Positions 1 through 9,697 of a stretch of 64,000 nt of DNA are shown in pieces. The notes under the pieces were generated by a model, which worked only from the letters and a program-made list of their open reading frames with translations, ran no database searches and had not been told where the DNA came from. Within the stretch, counting starts at the first letter, position 1. The number at the start of each line of letters is the position of its first letter. Position numbers and translations under genes: made by a program. Source of the DNA: an uncultured Mediterranea sp. (GTDB lineage: Bacteria > Bacteroidota > Bacteroidia > Bacteroidales > Bacteroidaceae); the NCBI GenBank assembly GCA_945879145.1, contig CAMCUZ010000007.1:1-64000 (forward strand). The letters run 5' to 3'.

Positions 1-31
1 CGTAACAGTGGGAGAGTAGGTAGTCGCCGTT
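1..31 (+). rRNA. rrf: 5S ribosomal RNA, 3' end only
   Basis: The first 31 bases match the conserved 3' arm of bacterial 5S rRNA (GTGGGAGAGTAGGT followed by a GCCG end). They are followed at once by a strong intrinsic terminator, as expected at the end of an rRNA operon. The 5' part lies outside the window, so the fold cannot be checked. The exact last base is uncertain by a few positions. Confidence 0.85.
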
Positions 32-41
32 TTCAATCCCG

Positions 42-79
42 GAGCCTTGCAGCAAACAGCTGCGAGGCTCTTTTTTTTA
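42..79 (+). terminator. Terminator of the rRNA operon
   Basis: A 12-bp stem (42-53 with 59-70, one G-U pair) has a 5-base loop and is followed by a run of eight T. It closes the transcription unit that ends in 5S rRNA and separates it from the V-ATPase operon. Confidence 0.9.
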
Positions 80-174
80 TTGCATTTCGTCTTCAAAAGT
101 GTTACAAAACGCTTTTTCTCTTTCCCATTTTTATTTTTTATCTTCTTTTTCTGCTTTATATCTAAGTTATTTTG

Positions 175-182
175 TAATTTTG
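175..182 (+). promoter_or_regulatory. -7 element of V-ATPase operon promoter
   Basis: TAATTTTG fits the Bacteroidota -7 consensus TAnnTTTG. It lies about 98 bases before the ATG of the first V-ATPase gene, which leaves an untranslated leader of roughly 90 nt. No clear TTTG -33 element is seen at the right distance. Confidence 0.55.
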
Positions 183-279
183 AGCCGAAATCTGAAGTGC
201 TCCTAACAGTGTTTCGCCTGCTCGGGGGTCTTCAGATAATTTATTGCAGATAAAATTTATTAATATAACTCTTTTGAAT

Positions 280-870
280 ATGGAAAACAAAATTCAAGAG
301 CTTACCGATAAAATCTACCGCGAAGGGGTGGAGAAAGGTAACGAAGAAGCAAAAAAACTGGTTGCTAAAGCTCAAGAAGAGGCCAATCTGATTGTGGAGA
401 ATGCAAAGAAAGAGGCTGAATCAATTCTTGCTGCGGCACGGAAACAGGCTGATGAAATGGCTGATAACACAAAGTCAGAACTCCGCCTTTTCGCTGGTCA
501 GGCTGTCAATGCACTGAAGTCGGAAATCGCCACAGTTATCACCAACAAACTGGTCTCGGCTGACGTGAAAGCTTTTGCAAGCAACAAGGATTATCTGCAG
601 GCATTCATCGTGGCACTGGCTTCGAAGTGGAGCACCGAAGAACCGATTGTCATCTCCACCGCCGATGCCGAGGGACTGAAGAAATACTTTGCTGCCAAGG
701 CCAAGCAACTCCTGGACGGTAAGGTGCAGATTGAGCAGGTGAATGGACAGAAGGCGCTCTTCACCATTTCGCCAGCTGATGGGGCTTACAAAGTCACCTT
801 TGGCGAGGAGGAGTTTATGACCTACTTCAAGGATTTCCTGCGCCCCCAATTGGTGGACATGCTCTTTTAA
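280..870 (+). CDS. atpE: V-type ATP synthase subunit E
   Basis: This 196-residue protein begins MENKIQEL and is the first gene of the V-type ATPase operon. Residues 1-80 are charged and heptad-like, rich in Ala, Glu and Lys (for example KKEAESILAAARKQADE), which is the long helix of the E peripheral stalk. The rest is the globular C-terminal domain that binds the top of the A3B3 head. The ATG at 280 is preferred over an in-frame TTG at 244 because family members begin at the helix. The stalk resists rotation during ATP hydrolysis or synthesis. The DUF2764 gene follows after 12 bases. No partner G/H stalk gene is visible nearby. Confidence 0.9.
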   Translation: MENKIQELTDKIYREGVEKGNEEAKKLVAKAQEEANLIVENAKKEAESILAAARKQADEMADNTKSELRLFAGQAVNALKSEIATVITNKLVSADVKAFASNKDYLQAFIVALASKWSTEEPIVISTADAEGLKKYFAAKAKQLLDGKVQIEQVNGQKALFTISPADGAYKVTFGEEEFMTYFKDFLRPQLVDMLF

Positions 871-882
871 ATATCCTAGCGT

Positions 883-1728
883 ATGACGAGCAAATATTAT
901 TACTTGGTAGCCGGGCTGCCTGAGCTCTCGTTGGAAGACAATAAGCTCAGCTATACCGTGGCCGACTTCAAGACCGAATTCTATCCCTTCCTTTCGCCGA
1001 AGGATCAGCAGCTTGTCAACTTATACTATCTCAAGTTTGATAATGCCAATGTACTGGCTCTGCTCCGTCAGCAGGAGGATGCCTTCGATGCACGCGGCTG
1101 TTACTCTGCTTCTCAGCTCGAAGAGTACATTGCGGCCTTGAAAGAGGGGGATACTTTGCCCGACGATCTCTTTCCATCCTATCTATCCACATTTATTACG
1201 GAGTATTTCCAGCAAGAGGCAGCTACCCAGCAGCAATTGCCCGAAGACCGTTTGGCCAGTCTCTATTATGCCTACGCGATGAAGTGTAGCAATCGTTTTG
1301 TGGCTCAATGGTTTGAGTTCAACCTGACGATGAACAACGTACTGGTAGCATTGGCAGCCCGCAAATACAAGTGGGACGTCGCTCAGTGCATCGTGGGTGA
1401 TACGGCTGTTTGCGAGGCGCTCAGAAACTCTACGGCACGCGACTTCGGATTGAGCGCCGAACTGGATTACCTCGATGCGCTGATGAAAATCGGCGATACG
1501 GAGGAACTGGTCGAGAAAGAGCGCAAGGCCGACCTGCTGCGCTGGAAATGGATGGAGGAGAACAGCTGCTTCTGCTACTTCACGGTGGAACGGCTCTTCG
1601 TCTTCCTCATGCAGATTGAGATGATTGAGCGCTGGATTACGTTGGACAAGGAAAAGGGTAATCAAATGTTCCGTCAGTTGATCTCCACTTTGAAGGATCA
1701 GGTGCAGATTCCTGCGGAATTTAGATAA
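883..1728 (+). CDS. DUF2764 family protein of the V-ATPase operon
   Basis: This 281-residue soluble, mostly helical protein begins MTSKYYYLVAGLPEL. It matches the DUF2764 family that Bacteroidota encode between V-ATPase subunits E and A. No catalytic motif, signal peptide or membrane segment is visible. Its place in the operon, its size and the absence of a recognisable subunit C gene suggest that it fills the role of subunit C, the socket linking the central rotor to the membrane ring. That role is inference from position. Spacing is tight on both sides (12 and 23 bases), so co-translation with E and A is likely. Confidence 0.8.
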   Translation: MTSKYYYLVAGLPELSLEDNKLSYTVADFKTEFYPFLSPKDQQLVNLYYLKFDNANVLALLRQQEDAFDARGCYSASQLEEYIAALKEGDTLPDDLFPSYLSTFITEYFQQEAATQQQLPEDRLASLYYAYAMKCSNRFVAQWFEFNLTMNNVLVALAARKYKWDVAQCIVGDTAVCEALRNSTARDFGLSAELDYLDALMKIGDTEELVEKERKADLLRWKWMEENSCFCYFTVERLFVFLMQIEMIERWITLDKEKGNQMFRQLISTLKDQVQIPAEFR

Positions 1729-1751
1729 GAATAATAATTTCACATAAGAAT

Positions 1752-3506
1752 ATGGCAACAAAAGGAACTGTTAGTGGTGTTATAGCCAATATGGTAACCC
1801 TCGCTGTAGATGGCCCGGTGGCACAGAACGAGATCTGCTACATCTCGACGGGTGGCGACCGGCTGATGGCGGAGGTGATTAAAGTGGTAGGTCAGCACGT
1901 GTACGTTCAGGTATTTGAAAGCACGCGCGGACTGAAGGTAGGTGCTGAAGCCGAATTTACGGGCCACATGCTTGAGGTCACTCTGGGACCCGGTATGCTC
2001 TCGAAGAATTACGACGGACTGCAGAACGATCTGGATAAGATGGAGGGGGTATTCCTGAAGAGAGGACAATACACCTATCCGCTGGATAAGGAGCGCGTAT
2101 GGCATTTCGTACCGCTGGCCAAAGTAGGCGACAAGGTGGTGGCCTCTGACTGGCTCGGCCAGGTGGATGAGAACTTCCAACCCCTGAAAATCATGGTACC
2201 CTTCCAGCAGAAGGGAGTCTGCACCGTGAAGCAGATAGCCGCAGAGGGCGACTATAAGATTGAAGATACCATTGCCGTGCTAACCGATGCAGAGGGTAAC
2301 GAGGTGAAGGTGAACATGATTCAGAAATGGCCTGTGAAGCGAGCCATGACCAACTATATGGAGAAGCCACGCCCCTTCAAACTGCTCGAAACGGGTGTGC
2401 GCGTTATTGATACGGTCAACCCCATCGTAGAGGGCGGAACGGGATTTATCCCCGGTCCCTTCGGTACAGGTAAGACGGTGCTGCAACACGCCATCTCCAA
2501 GCAGGCCGAGGCCGATATCGTAATCATTGCAGCCTGTGGTGAGCGCGCCAACGAGGTGGTGGAAATCTTCACCGAATTTCCCGAACTGGTTGACCCCCAT
2601 ACGGGACGCAAATTGATGGAGCGTACCATTATCATTGCCAACACCTCGAACATGCCGGTGGCTGCCCGTGAGGCTTCGGTCTATACGGCCATGACAATCG
2701 CTGAGTTCTACCGCAGCATGGGACTGAAGGTGCTCCTGATGGCCGACTCTACGTCGCGCTGGGCACAGGCCTTGCGTGAGATGTCCAACCGCATGGAGGA
2801 ACTGCCTGGTCCCGATGCCTTCCCGATGGACCTCTCGTCCATCATCTCCAACTTCTACGGCCGTGCCGGCTACGTGAAGTTGGCCAATGGTGCTACTGGC
2901 TCCATTACCTTTATCGGTACCGTATCGCCTGCTGGTGGTAACCTGAAGGAGCCCGTAACGGAGAACACCAAGAAGGTGGCCCGCTGCTTCTACGCCCTGG
3001 AGCAGGATCGCGCCGACAAGAAGCGTTACCCCGCCGTAAACCCCATCGACTCCTATTCTAAATACATCGAATATCCCGAGTTTGAGGAGTATATCAGCTC
3101 GCTGATCAACGACCAGTGGCTGGGCAAGGTGAACGAAATCAAGACCCGTCTGCAGCGCGGTAAGGAGATTGCTGAGCAAATCAACATTCTGGGTGACGAT
3201 GGCGTACCTGTAGAATACCACGTGATCTTCTGGAAGTCGGAACTGATCGACTTCGTGATTCTGCAGCAGGATGCCTTCGACGAGATTGATGCCGTCACGC
3301 CGATGGAACGTCAGGAGGATATCCTGAACATGGTGATTGACATCTGCCACACGGAGTTTAATTTCGACAACTTCAACGAAGTAATGGATTACTTCAAAAA
3401 GATGATTAACATCTGCAAGCAGATGAACTACTCTCCTTACAAATCGGAGAAGTATGATGGCTTCAAGGCTCAGCTGCAGGCACTTATAGACGAACGTAAA
3501 GCATAA
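1752..3506 (+). CDS. atpA: V-type ATP synthase subunit A (catalytic)
   Basis: This 584-residue catalytic subunit forms the alternating A3B3 head and hydrolyses or makes ATP. The Walker A motif GPFGTGKT is at residues 235-242, with Lys241 as the phosphate-binding lysine. It is preceded by the extra 'non-homologous' insertion (about residues 100-190) that marks V/A-type A subunits off from F-type beta. The motif GERANEVVE and the sequence DSTSRWAQALRE are both present. Length is normal for the family. Subunit B follows after 6 bases. Confidence 0.97.
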   Translation: MATKGTVSGVIANMVTLAVDGPVAQNEICYISTGGDRLMAEVIKVVGQHVYVQVFESTRGLKVGAEAEFTGHMLEVTLGPGMLSKNYDGLQNDLDKMEGVFLKRGQYTYPLDKERVWHFVPLAKVGDKVVASDWLGQVDENFQPLKIMVPFQQKGVCTVKQIAAEGDYKIEDTIAVLTDAEGNEVKVNMIQKWPVKRAMTNYMEKPRPFKLLETGVRVIDTVNPIVEGGTGFIPGPFGTGKTVLQHAISKQAEADIVIIAACGERANEVVEIFTEFPELVDPHTGRKLMERTIIIANTSNMPVAAREASVYTAMTIAEFYRSMGLKVLLMADSTSRWAQALREMSNRMEELPGPDAFPMDLSSIISNFYGRAGYVKLANGATGSITFIGTVSPAGGNLKEPVTENTKKVARCFYALEQDRADKKRYPAVNPIDSYSKYIEYPEFEEYISSLINDQWLGKVNEIKTRLQRGKEIAEQINILGDDGVPVEYHVIFWKSELIDFVILQQDAFDEIDAVTPMERQEDILNMVIDICHTEFNFDNFNEVMDYFKKMINICKQMNYSPYKSEKYDGFKAQLQALIDERKA

Positions 3507-3512
3507 AAGAAG

Positions 3513-4835
3513 ATGGCAACAAAAGCATTCCAAAAAATCTATACGAAAATCACCCAGATTACAAAAGCCACGCTTTCGTTGAAAGCTACCGGTGTGGGTT
3601 ATGATGAACTGGCCACCGTGAACGGCAAATTGGCCCAGGTGGTGAAGATTGCTGGCGACGAGGTTACGCTGCAGGTGTTTGAGGGTACTGAAGGTATTCC
3701 CACCAATGCCGAGGTGGTTTTCCTGGGCAAGGCGCCTACCATCAAGGTGAGCGACCAGCTGGCAGGACGTTTCTTTAACGCCTTTGGTGACCCGATCGAT
3801 GGCGGTCCGGCCATTGAGGGAGAGGAGGTCGAGATTGGCGGTCCCTCGGTGAACCCCGTGCGACGCAAGCAGCCTTCTGAACTGATTGCCACGGGTATTG
3901 CCGGCATTGACCTGAACAATACGCTGGTGTCGGGGCAGAAGATTCCCTTCTTTGCCGACCCTGACCAACCCTTCAACCAGGTGATGGCCAACGTGGCCCT
4001 GCGTGCTGAGACGGATAAGATTATCTTGGGTGGTATGGGTATGACCAATGACGACTACCTCTACTTCAAGAACGTCTTCTCCAACGCCGGTGCTCTGGAC
4101 CGTATCGTCAGCTTCATGAACACCACAGAGAATCCTCCCGTAGAGCGTCTGCTGATTCCCGACATGGCCCTGACCGCTGCCGAGTACTTTGCCGTAGAGA
4201 AGAACGAGAAGGTGCTTGTACTGCTCACCGACATGACCTCTTATTCTGATGCCCTGGCTATTGTATCGAACCGTATGGACCAGATTCCTTCGAAGGACTC
4301 CATGCCCGGTTCGCTCTACTCCGACCTGGCCAAAATCTACGAGAAGGCCGTGCAGTTCCCCTCGGGTGGCTCTATCACGATCATTGCCGTGACCACCTTG
4401 TCGGGTGGTGACATCACCCATGCCGTTCCCGATAATACGGGTTACATCACTGAGGGTCAGCTCTTCTTGCGCCGCGACAGTGATATCGGTAAAGTCATCG
4501 TTGACCCGTTCCGTTCGTTGTCTCGTCTGAAGCAGTTGGTTACTGGAAAGAAGACGCGTAAGGATCATCCACAGGTGATGAATGCCGCCGTACGCCTCTA
4601 TGCCGATGCCGCCAATGCCAAGACCAAGCAGGAGAACGGTTTCGACCTGACCAACTACGACGAGCGAACGCTGGCCTTCGCCAAGGATTACTCCAACCAG
4701 CTACTGGCTATCGATGTCAATCTCGATACCACCGAGATGCTTGACGTGGCCTGGAGCCTGTTTGGCAAGTACTTCAAGCCCGAAGAGGTCAACATCAAGA
4801 AGGAACTTGTCGATCAGTACTGGCCGAAAGCATAA
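3513..4835 (+). CDS. atpB: V-type ATP synthase subunit B (regulatory)
   Basis: This 440-residue non-catalytic head subunit has, in place of a Walker A motif, the degenerate sequence SGQKIPFFAD, as V-type B subunits do. The family block PDMALTAAEYFA and the nucleotide-region sequence LTDMTSYSDALA are present. It contributes the arginine and other residues that complete the A-subunit active sites at the A/B interface. It lies 6 bases after subunit A, and length is normal. The next gene, subunit D, starts 32 bases downstream. Confidence 0.96.
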   Translation: MATKAFQKIYTKITQITKATLSLKATGVGYDELATVNGKLAQVVKIAGDEVTLQVFEGTEGIPTNAEVVFLGKAPTIKVSDQLAGRFFNAFGDPIDGGPAIEGEEVEIGGPSVNPVRRKQPSELIATGIAGIDLNNTLVSGQKIPFFADPDQPFNQVMANVALRAETDKIILGGMGMTNDDYLYFKNVFSNAGALDRIVSFMNTTENPPVERLLIPDMALTAAEYFAVEKNEKVLVLLTDMTSYSDALAIVSNRMDQIPSKDSMPGSLYSDLAKIYEKAVQFPSGGSITIIAVTTLSGGDITHAVPDNTGYITEGQLFLRRDSDIGKVIVDPFRSLSRLKQLVTGKKTRKDHPQVMNAAVRLYADAANAKTKQENGFDLTNYDERTLAFAKDYSNQLLAIDVNLDTTEMLDVAWSLFGKYFKPEEVNIKKELVDQYWPKA

Positions 4836-4867
4836 CCCCGATTCAATAACGATTAATCACGAATAAA

Positions 4868-5473
4868 GTGGCTATTAAGTTTCAATATAACAAGACCTCG
4901 CTCCAGCAGCTTGAGAAGCAACTCAAGGTGCGCCAGCGTACGCTCCCCATTATCAAGAACAAGGAGAGTGCCTTGCGCATGGAGGTGAAGCGCTGCAAGA
5001 CCGAAGCATCGGAGTATGAAGCGAGGTTGGAAAAAAGTATCCAAGCTTACGAAGCCATGTTTGCCCTTTGGAATGAGTTTGACCCCTCGCTGCTGAAGGT
5101 GGGTGAGGTTCATCTCAACGTGAAGAAGATTGCAGGCGTTAGAGTGCCCCAGCTCGACGAGGTAGAGTTTGAGGTGAGGCCCTACAGCCTGTTCAACGCC
5201 CCTAAGTGGTATGCCGATGGCATCCAGCTGCTCAAGGAGTTGGCTCTGACTGCCATTGAACGCGAGTTCATGGTGGCCAAGCTGAACCTTTTGGAGCATG
5301 CCCGCAAGAAGACCACGCAGAAGGTGAACCTCTTTGAGAAGGTGCAAATTCCTGGCTATCAGGATGCTTTAAGAAAAATCAAACGATTTATGGAGGACGA
5401 AGAGAACCTCTCGAAGTCTTCGCAGAAGATCATGAAGTCACATCAGGAGAAAAGAAAGGAGGCAGAGGTATGA
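4868..5473 (+). CDS. atpD: V-type ATP synthase subunit D (central rotor)
   Basis: This 201-residue protein is the coiled-coil rotor shaft that turns inside the A3B3 head. The N-terminal helix (about 5-75) and C-terminal helix (about 130-200) are charged and heptad-like, and the end is strongly basic (KSHQEKRKEAEV). The start is GTG at 4868 (VAIKFQYNKTSLQ); no ATG fits the family N-terminus. The last four bases overlap the subunit I start (ATGA), which suggests translational coupling. No subunit F gene, the usual partner of D, is seen in the operon. Confidence 0.93.
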   Translation: MAIKFQYNKTSLQQLEKQLKVRQRTLPIIKNKESALRMEVKRCKTEASEYEARLEKSIQAYEAMFALWNEFDPSLLKVGEVHLNVKKIAGVRVPQLDEVEFEVRPYSLFNAPKWYADGIQLLKELALTAIEREFMVAKLNLLEHARKKTTQKVNLFEKVQIPGYQDALRKIKRFMEDEENLSKSSQKIMKSHQEKRKEAEV

Positions 5474-7296
5474 TTATCAGAATGCAGAAACTTACTTTCC
5501 TGATTTATCACAAGGCGTATGATGCTTTCCTGGATCAAATCCGCGAGTTGGGCGTTGTACACATTGAGGAGAAACAGCGTGGTGAACCCGATGCCGCTTT
5601 GCAACAGGCCTTCATGAAGCGTCAACACTTCAAGACGATGCTTCTGAAGATGGATAACCTGTCGGAGAAGCAGCACGATGCACATATATATAAGGAGAAA
5701 GAGGCCGATGCCCTGGTCAAGGAATACGAAGCCCTTCAGAATCGCATCTTGGAGCTGCAGCAGCAGATTCCAGCGATCCAGAAAGAGATGGACCAGATGG
5801 AGGTGTGGGGTGACTTTGACTGGGAGCAGCTGAAACAGTTGGAGCGTGCTGGTTGGCAGATGCGCTTCTACAACTGTCCCGAGAAGGACTTCCGCGATGA
5901 GTGGGCTGACCATGTGGTGGTGGTTGATCGTAAGAGTGGTCACATCTCATTCGTCACCGTCTCTCATCAGCCACTCGACCTGGGTCTGGAGCCACTTCGT
6001 TTGCCGTCGCTGAGCTATTCGCAGCTGGAGCAGAAACTGGCCGATGCCCAAAAGGCATTGGATGAGGTCAACAACTCCCTCAAGCAGTTCTGCCACAAGT
6101 ATTATGAAACAGTGGCTGCAGCCAGTGTGAACTTGCAGAACGACATCGACTTGATGCAGGTACGTCTGAGCAGTGAGAAGCTGGCTGAGGGTGCCCTCGT
6201 CCTGCTCGAAGGGTGGGTGCCCGAAGACAGTGTAGAGCCCGTCAAGCAGTTGCTCGAATCTCAGGAACTCTATTACGAGATGCGTCCAGCCCGCAGAGAG
6301 GACAATCCCCCTGTGAAGCTGCGCAACAACGCCTTTACTCGTATGTACGAGGTGCTGACCAAGATGTACGGTATGCCCAGCTTCACCGATTTCGACCCCA
6401 CGCCGATAGTGGCCCCCTTCTTCTCGCTCTTCTTTGCGTTTTGTATGGGTGATGCCGGATACGGTTTGGCATTGATTGCCCTGGGTCTCTTCCTCAAGAA
6501 GAAGCTGGGCAAGGATATGGCAGGCATGATGAACCTGGTGATTACGTTGGGTATCTTCACGACCGTGTTTGGCGCTCTCTTAGGCACTTTCTTCGGCATG
6601 AACCTGCTCCAGTCAGACCTGCCGCAGCAGATCAAGCAGTTCATTATTGCCGGGAACATGGAGCTCTTCGGATCGACGTATGACAAGCAGATGATTCTCG
6701 CTCTGGGCATTGGAGTGGTGCATATTTCCATTGCCATGACAGTGAAGGCCATTAACAGTACCGTGTTCTACGGCTTTAAGGAGTCGCTGAGTGCCTGGGG
6801 CTGGTGGCTGCTCGTCGTAGGCAGCGTGGTGGTTGGTACGCTTAGCTTCCTCAGCGTGATCCCGGCTGAAGTGTCCAAGTGGGCCTTTATCGGGGTAGGT
6901 GGTGTAGCAGCCATTGGTATCTACCTGCTCAATAACCTCCACCGCAATGTATTGGCTAACGTGGGTGCTGGTCTGTGGGATACCTACAACATGGCTTCCG
7001 GCCTTTTGGGTGATATTCTGTCCTATGTCCGTCTGTTTGCTCTGGGTCTGGCAGGTGCTATGTTGGGACAAACCTTCAACAGCCTTGCCTTGATGGTAGT
7101 CGATGGACAGGAGGGGATAGGCCTGGTGTTCGGATGGATAGGCTTTGGATTGATTATCCTTGTGGGGCATACGCTCAACATCGCCATGTCTTGCCTGAGT
7201 GCCTTTGTACACCCGTTGCGTCTCACTTTTGTGGAGTACTTCAAGAATGCGGGCTACGACGGCAAGGGCGTAGAATACAAACCCTTTAAAAAATAA
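5470..7296 (+). CDS. atpI: V-type ATP synthase subunit I (membrane stator)
   Basis: This 608-residue counterpart of eukaryotic subunit a is the stator that carries the ion half-channels. Residues 1-310 are a soluble, coiled-coil-rich arm. From about 315 to 585 there are several hydrophobic segments (FFSLFFAFCMGDAGYGLALI is the first). The conserved rotor-facing arginine is in LSYVRLFALGLAGAMLG (about Arg521), followed by the family end HPLRLTFVEYFKN. It overlaps subunit D by 4 bases and precedes the rotor ring gene by 48 bases. Confidence 0.95.
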   Translation: MIIRMQKLTFLIYHKAYDAFLDQIRELGVVHIEEKQRGEPDAALQQAFMKRQHFKTMLLKMDNLSEKQHDAHIYKEKEADALVKEYEALQNRILELQQQIPAIQKEMDQMEVWGDFDWEQLKQLERAGWQMRFYNCPEKDFRDEWADHVVVVDRKSGHISFVTVSHQPLDLGLEPLRLPSLSYSQLEQKLADAQKALDEVNNSLKQFCHKYYETVAAASVNLQNDIDLMQVRLSSEKLAEGALVLLEGWVPEDSVEPVKQLLESQELYYEMRPARREDNPPVKLRNNAFTRMYEVLTKMYGMPSFTDFDPTPIVAPFFSLFFAFCMGDAGYGLALIALGLFLKKKLGKDMAGMMNLVITLGIFTTVFGALLGTFFGMNLLQSDLPQQIKQFIIAGNMELFGSTYDKQMILALGIGVVHISIAMTVKAINSTVFYGFKESLSAWGWWLLVVGSVVVGTLSFLSVIPAEVSKWAFIGVGGVAAIGIYLLNNLHRNVLANVGAGLWDTYNMASGLLGDILSYVRLFALGLAGAMLGQTFNSLALMVVDGQEGIGLVFGWIGFGLIILVGHTLNIAMSCLSAFVHPLRLTFVEYFKNAGYDGKGVEYKPFKK

Positions 7297-7320
7297 GAAA
7301 CAGTAAAAATAAAGTAATAA

Positions 7321-7761
<441 letters not shown>

Positions 7762-7828
7762 ATTTAGTGTAACAGGTTGCTGAAGTGTGCGGATGGCAAA
7801 TGCCCCCTTTCAGCACCATTTTGAGCCA

Positions 7829-7867
7829 AGAAACGCAAGCGAAATCCATCGTTTGCGTTTCTTTTTT
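7829..7867 (+). terminator. Terminator of the V-ATPase operon
   Basis: A perfect stem (7829-7842 with 7849-7862) built from AAACGCAAGCGA and its complement has a 6-base loop and ends in a run of T. It lies 67 bases after the subunit K stop codon. Confidence 0.9.
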
Positions 7868-7910
7868 ATAAAAAAACTCGATAAAATGTTATTTTTCAAA
7901 GAATAATGTG

Positions 7911-7918
7911 TAATTTTG
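7911..7918 (+). promoter_or_regulatory. -7 element of glycogen synthase promoter
   Basis: TAATTTTG matches TAnnTTTG and lies 39 bases before the ATG, just after the V-ATPase terminator, so the glycogen genes form a separate transcription unit. No good -33 element is visible. Confidence 0.6.
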
Positions 7919-7956
7919 CAGCCGGAAATTTTTTAAGATAAGAGATTGTAAATTTT

Positions 7957-9624
7957 ATGGCACAAGAATTACTAACGCCCGACTATATCTTTGAAGCTAG
8001 TTGGGAAGTGTGTAATAAGGTAGGAGGGATCTATACGGTACTCTCAACGCGCGCCAACACACTGCAAAACAAATTTCGCGACAGACTGATTTTCGTAGGT
8101 CCCGATTTTTGGAGGGGAAAAGAGAATCCCCTATTTACGGAATCTGATAACCTCTGTGCTGCTTGGAGAAAGCATGCGGTGGAGGAGGAGAAGCTACAGG
8201 TCCGTGTGGGACGTTGGAACATCCCTGGACAGCCTATCGTCATTCTGGTTGACTTTCAGCCCTTCTTCCCGATGAGAAACGAGATTTATACCGAGATGTG
8301 GAACAACTTTCAGGTTGATTCACTGCACGGATATGGCGACTATGATGAAGCCTCGATGTTTGCCTATGCTACGGGCAAGGTGGTGGAGAGCTTCTATCGC
8401 TTTAACCTGACTGAAAACGACAGTGTCATCTTCCAGGCTCACGAATGGATGACTGGCATGGCTGCCCTCTACCTGCAGAAGGCTGTTCCCCAGATTGCCA
8501 CCATCTTTACGACCCATGCCACGTCGATTGGACGTTCCATCGCTGGCAACAACAAACCCCTTTACGATTACCTATTTGCTTACAACGGCGACCAGATGGC
8601 CCGTGAGCTCAATATGGAGTCGAAGCACTCCATTGAGAAGCAGACGGCTCACTACGTAGATTGCTTCACCACCGTAAGCGAAATCACCAATACAGAGTGT
8701 AAGGAACTGCTTGACAAGGAGGCCGATGTCATCTTGATGAACGGCTTCGAGGACGATTTTGTGCCGCAGGGTGCTGCATTTACTGCGAAGCGTCGTAAGG
8801 CCCGTCAGAACCTGCTCCGTGTGGCCAACTGCCTGCTCGGACAAGAGATTGGCAACGATGTACTGATTGTCGGTACGAGCGGCCGCTATGAGTTCAAGAA
8901 CAAGGGAATCAACGTTTTCCTTGAATCACTCAACCGCTTGAATCGCGATAAGAACTTGAAGAAGAAGGTGCTGGCCTTTGTCAACGTACCTGGATGGGTA
9001 GGCGAACCTCGCGAGGATCTCAAGCAACGTCTGGCCAGCAAGAAGACGTACGACACCCCGCTGGAGTGTCCCTTCATCACCCACTGGCTGCGTAACATGA
9101 CCCACGACCAGGTGCTCGACATGCTGAAGTACCTGGGCATGAACAACCGGCCTGAGGACAACGTAAAGGTGATTTTCGTGCCCTGCTACCTTGATGGAAA
9201 GGACGGTATCATCAATCAGCACTACTATGACGCACTGCTTGGTCAGGACCTCAGCTGCTATCCTTCCTACTACGAGCCTTGGGGCTACACCCCGTTGGAG
9301 AGTGTGGCATTCCGTGTACCTACTATCACTACCGACTTGGCCGGTTTTGGCCGCTGGGTAAATGGACTCAAGCAGCATGACGGTATCAAGGATGGCGTAG
9401 AGGTAATCCACCGCTCCGATTACAACTACAGTGAGGTGGCTGATGCGATCAAGGATACTATCTCTGCTTACTCTGCTAAGAGCGACAAGGAGGTGAACCA
9501 AATTCGCAAGCGTGCCGCCCAGGTGGCCGAACAGGCGCTGTGGAAGCATTTCATCATTTACTACTACCAGGCCTACGACGTAGCCTTGCGCCATGCTGCC
9601 AGTCGCTTGCTGAGAAGAAAGTAG
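7957..9624 (+). CDS. Glycogen synthase, GT3 family
   Basis: This 555-residue glycosyltransferase resembles the eukaryotic GT3 glycogen synthases rather than bacterial GlgA. It begins with the GT3-type block FEASWEVCNKVGGIYTVLST and has the C-terminal catalytic block YYEPWGYTPLES. GT3 enzymes extend alpha-1,4-glucan using UDP-glucose, so this branch would not need ADP-glucose. It lies 73 bases before the alpha-glucan phosphorylase gene and is probably co-transcribed with it, pairing glycogen synthesis with breakdown. It is somewhat shorter than eukaryotic enzymes, as usual for Bacteroidota members. The family is clear; UDP-glucose use is inferred from the family. Confidence 0.93.
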   Translation: MAQELLTPDYIFEASWEVCNKVGGIYTVLSTRANTLQNKFRDRLIFVGPDFWRGKENPLFTESDNLCAAWRKHAVEEEKLQVRVGRWNIPGQPIVILVDFQPFFPMRNEIYTEMWNNFQVDSLHGYGDYDEASMFAYATGKVVESFYRFNLTENDSVIFQAHEWMTGMAALYLQKAVPQIATIFTTHATSIGRSIAGNNKPLYDYLFAYNGDQMARELNMESKHSIEKQTAHYVDCFTTVSEITNTECKELLDKEADVILMNGFEDDFVPQGAAFTAKRRKARQNLLRVANCLLGQEIGNDVLIVGTSGRYEFKNKGINVFLESLNRLNRDKNLKKKVLAFVNVPGWVGEPREDLKQRLASKKTYDTPLECPFITHWLRNMTHDQVLDMLKYLGMNNRPEDNVKVIFVPCYLDGKDGIINQHYYDALLGQDLSCYPSYYEPWGYTPLESVAFRVPTITTDLAGFGRWVNGLKQHDGIKDGVEVIHRSDYNYSEVADAIKDTISAYSAKSDKEVNQIRKRAAQVAEQALWKHFIIYYYQAYDVALRHAASRLLRRK

Positions 9625-9630
9625 TTTTTA

Positions 9631-9653
9631 AGCTACGAGCTACAAGCTACGAG
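9631..9653 (+). repeat. Three 7-bp tandem copies between glycogen genes
   Basis: The unit AGCTAC(G/A) occurs three times in a row at 9631, 9638 and 9645, flanked by runs of T, in the 73-base gap between the two glycogen genes. It is neither a palindrome nor a terminator. It could be slippage-prone spacer sequence. Confidence 0.7.
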
Positions 9654-9697
9654 TTTTTTAAATATTTGAAAAATAATTAATCAACAATTGATATAAT

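Noticed and set aside
2280..4568. A 762-codon open frame on the minus strand opposite V-ATPase A and B
   Set aside because: It is fully antisense to two well-recognised genes, has a His/Arg/Gly/Val-rich make-up typical of reverse-strand shadows of biased codons, and matches no family.
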